Source: Pseudopedobacter sp.
Lineage (GTDB): Bacteria > Bacteroidota > Bacteroidia > Sphingobacteriales > Sphingobacteriaceae
Assembly (NCBI GenBank): GCA_014378285.1
Contig: JACMNZ010000317.1
Coordinates: forward strand, 1-5,818
Direction: 5' to 3'
Length of the DNA: 5,818 nucleotides
The notes under the pieces were generated by a model, which saw only the letters and a list, made by a program, of their open reading frames with translations, ran no database searches and had not been told where the DNA came from. Of the stretch, positions 5,695-5,818 are shown one piece after another (within the stretch, counting starts at the first letter, position 1; each line of letters opens with the position of its first letter). The translations under genes were made by a program, and so were the position numbers.

Positions 5695-5818
5695 TAGGCG
5701 TTAGGTTTGATGGGCGATTGGGTAATCAGCTTTTTCAATATGTGTTTTTAAAGTATATCAAATTTAGAGAACCCAATAAAACCGTTTTCTTTTCAAATCC
5801 TCATCACGCTTACATCCA
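5691..5818 (+). CDS. Alpha-1,2-fucosyltransferase (GT11), N-terminal fragment
   Basis: The first 42 codons of a gene that continues beyond the window. The start MIGVRFDGRLGNQLFQYVF contains GRLGNQLFQY at residues 8-17, the N-terminal hallmark of GT11 alpha-1,2-fucosyltransferases (G-x-L-G-N-Q-x-F-Q-Y). A helix and a second strand follow (KTVFFSNPHH, 30-39). GT11 enzymes use GDP-L-fucose to add fucose in alpha-1,2 linkage, commonly to galactose. The downstream HxRxxD-type donor motif lies outside the window and cannot be checked. The ATG overlaps the flippase stop as ATGA, and an AGGAG precedes it, so it belongs to the same operon. Its presence suggests that the glycan carries fucose and that GDP-fucose synthesis genes exist elsewhere. 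The motif makes the family assignment firm; linkage and acceptor are inferred. Confidence 0.85.
   Translation, partial: MIGVRFDGRLGNQLFQYVFLKYIKFREPNKTVFFSNPHHAYI

Overview
The window is AT-rich, densely coding, and all supported genes lie on the + strand. Several things point to a member of the Bacteroidota, possibly a Pedobacter-like Sphingobacteriaceae. Base composition is low-GC, most starts lack a Shine-Dalgarno sequence, many genes overlap as TAATG, and a TAnnTTTG-type -7 box lies in the first gap. The genus is inference only. The locus reads as part of a surface-polysaccharide (O-antigen, capsule or exopolysaccharide) biosynthesis operon.

Region 1 (1-676) holds a regulatory pair. The tail of a STAS-domain protein (anti-anti-sigma type) overlaps by one base a small GHKL ATPase of the RsbW/SpoIIAB type. 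The ATPase has an intact N-box, but its region between the ATP-binding boxes is enlarged and atypical. Together they look like a partner-switching module.

Region 2 (677-750) is a 74-base gap. It starts with a C-rich, G-poor stretch and ends with a candidate -7 box lying between the arms of a 7-bp inverted repeat.

Region 3 (751-5818) is a run of polysaccharide genes: a GT8 retaining glycosyltransferase, two different GT2 (GT-A fold) glycosyltransferases, an unrecognised protein with a GT-B-like Gly-rich motif, a Wzx-type flippase, and the first 42 codons of a GT11 alpha-1,2-fucosyltransferase that runs off the end. From 1702 onward each gene overlaps the next by 1 or 4 bases, which suggests co-transcription and coupled translation.

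A working model, which is inference, is that the transferases add sugars one after another to a lipid-linked repeat unit on the cytoplasmic face. The product would include a hexose added by the GT8 enzyme and an alpha-1,2-linked fucose. The flippase then moves the unit across the inner membrane. The polymerase, the initiating transferase and the export genes are not in the window. The STAS/ATPase pair may control this output by protein-protein switching, as STAS-based switches do for biofilm polysaccharide in other bacteria. No RNA gene, CRISPR array, insertion sequence or clear intrinsic terminator was seen. No stretch without a gene exceeds 75 bases.
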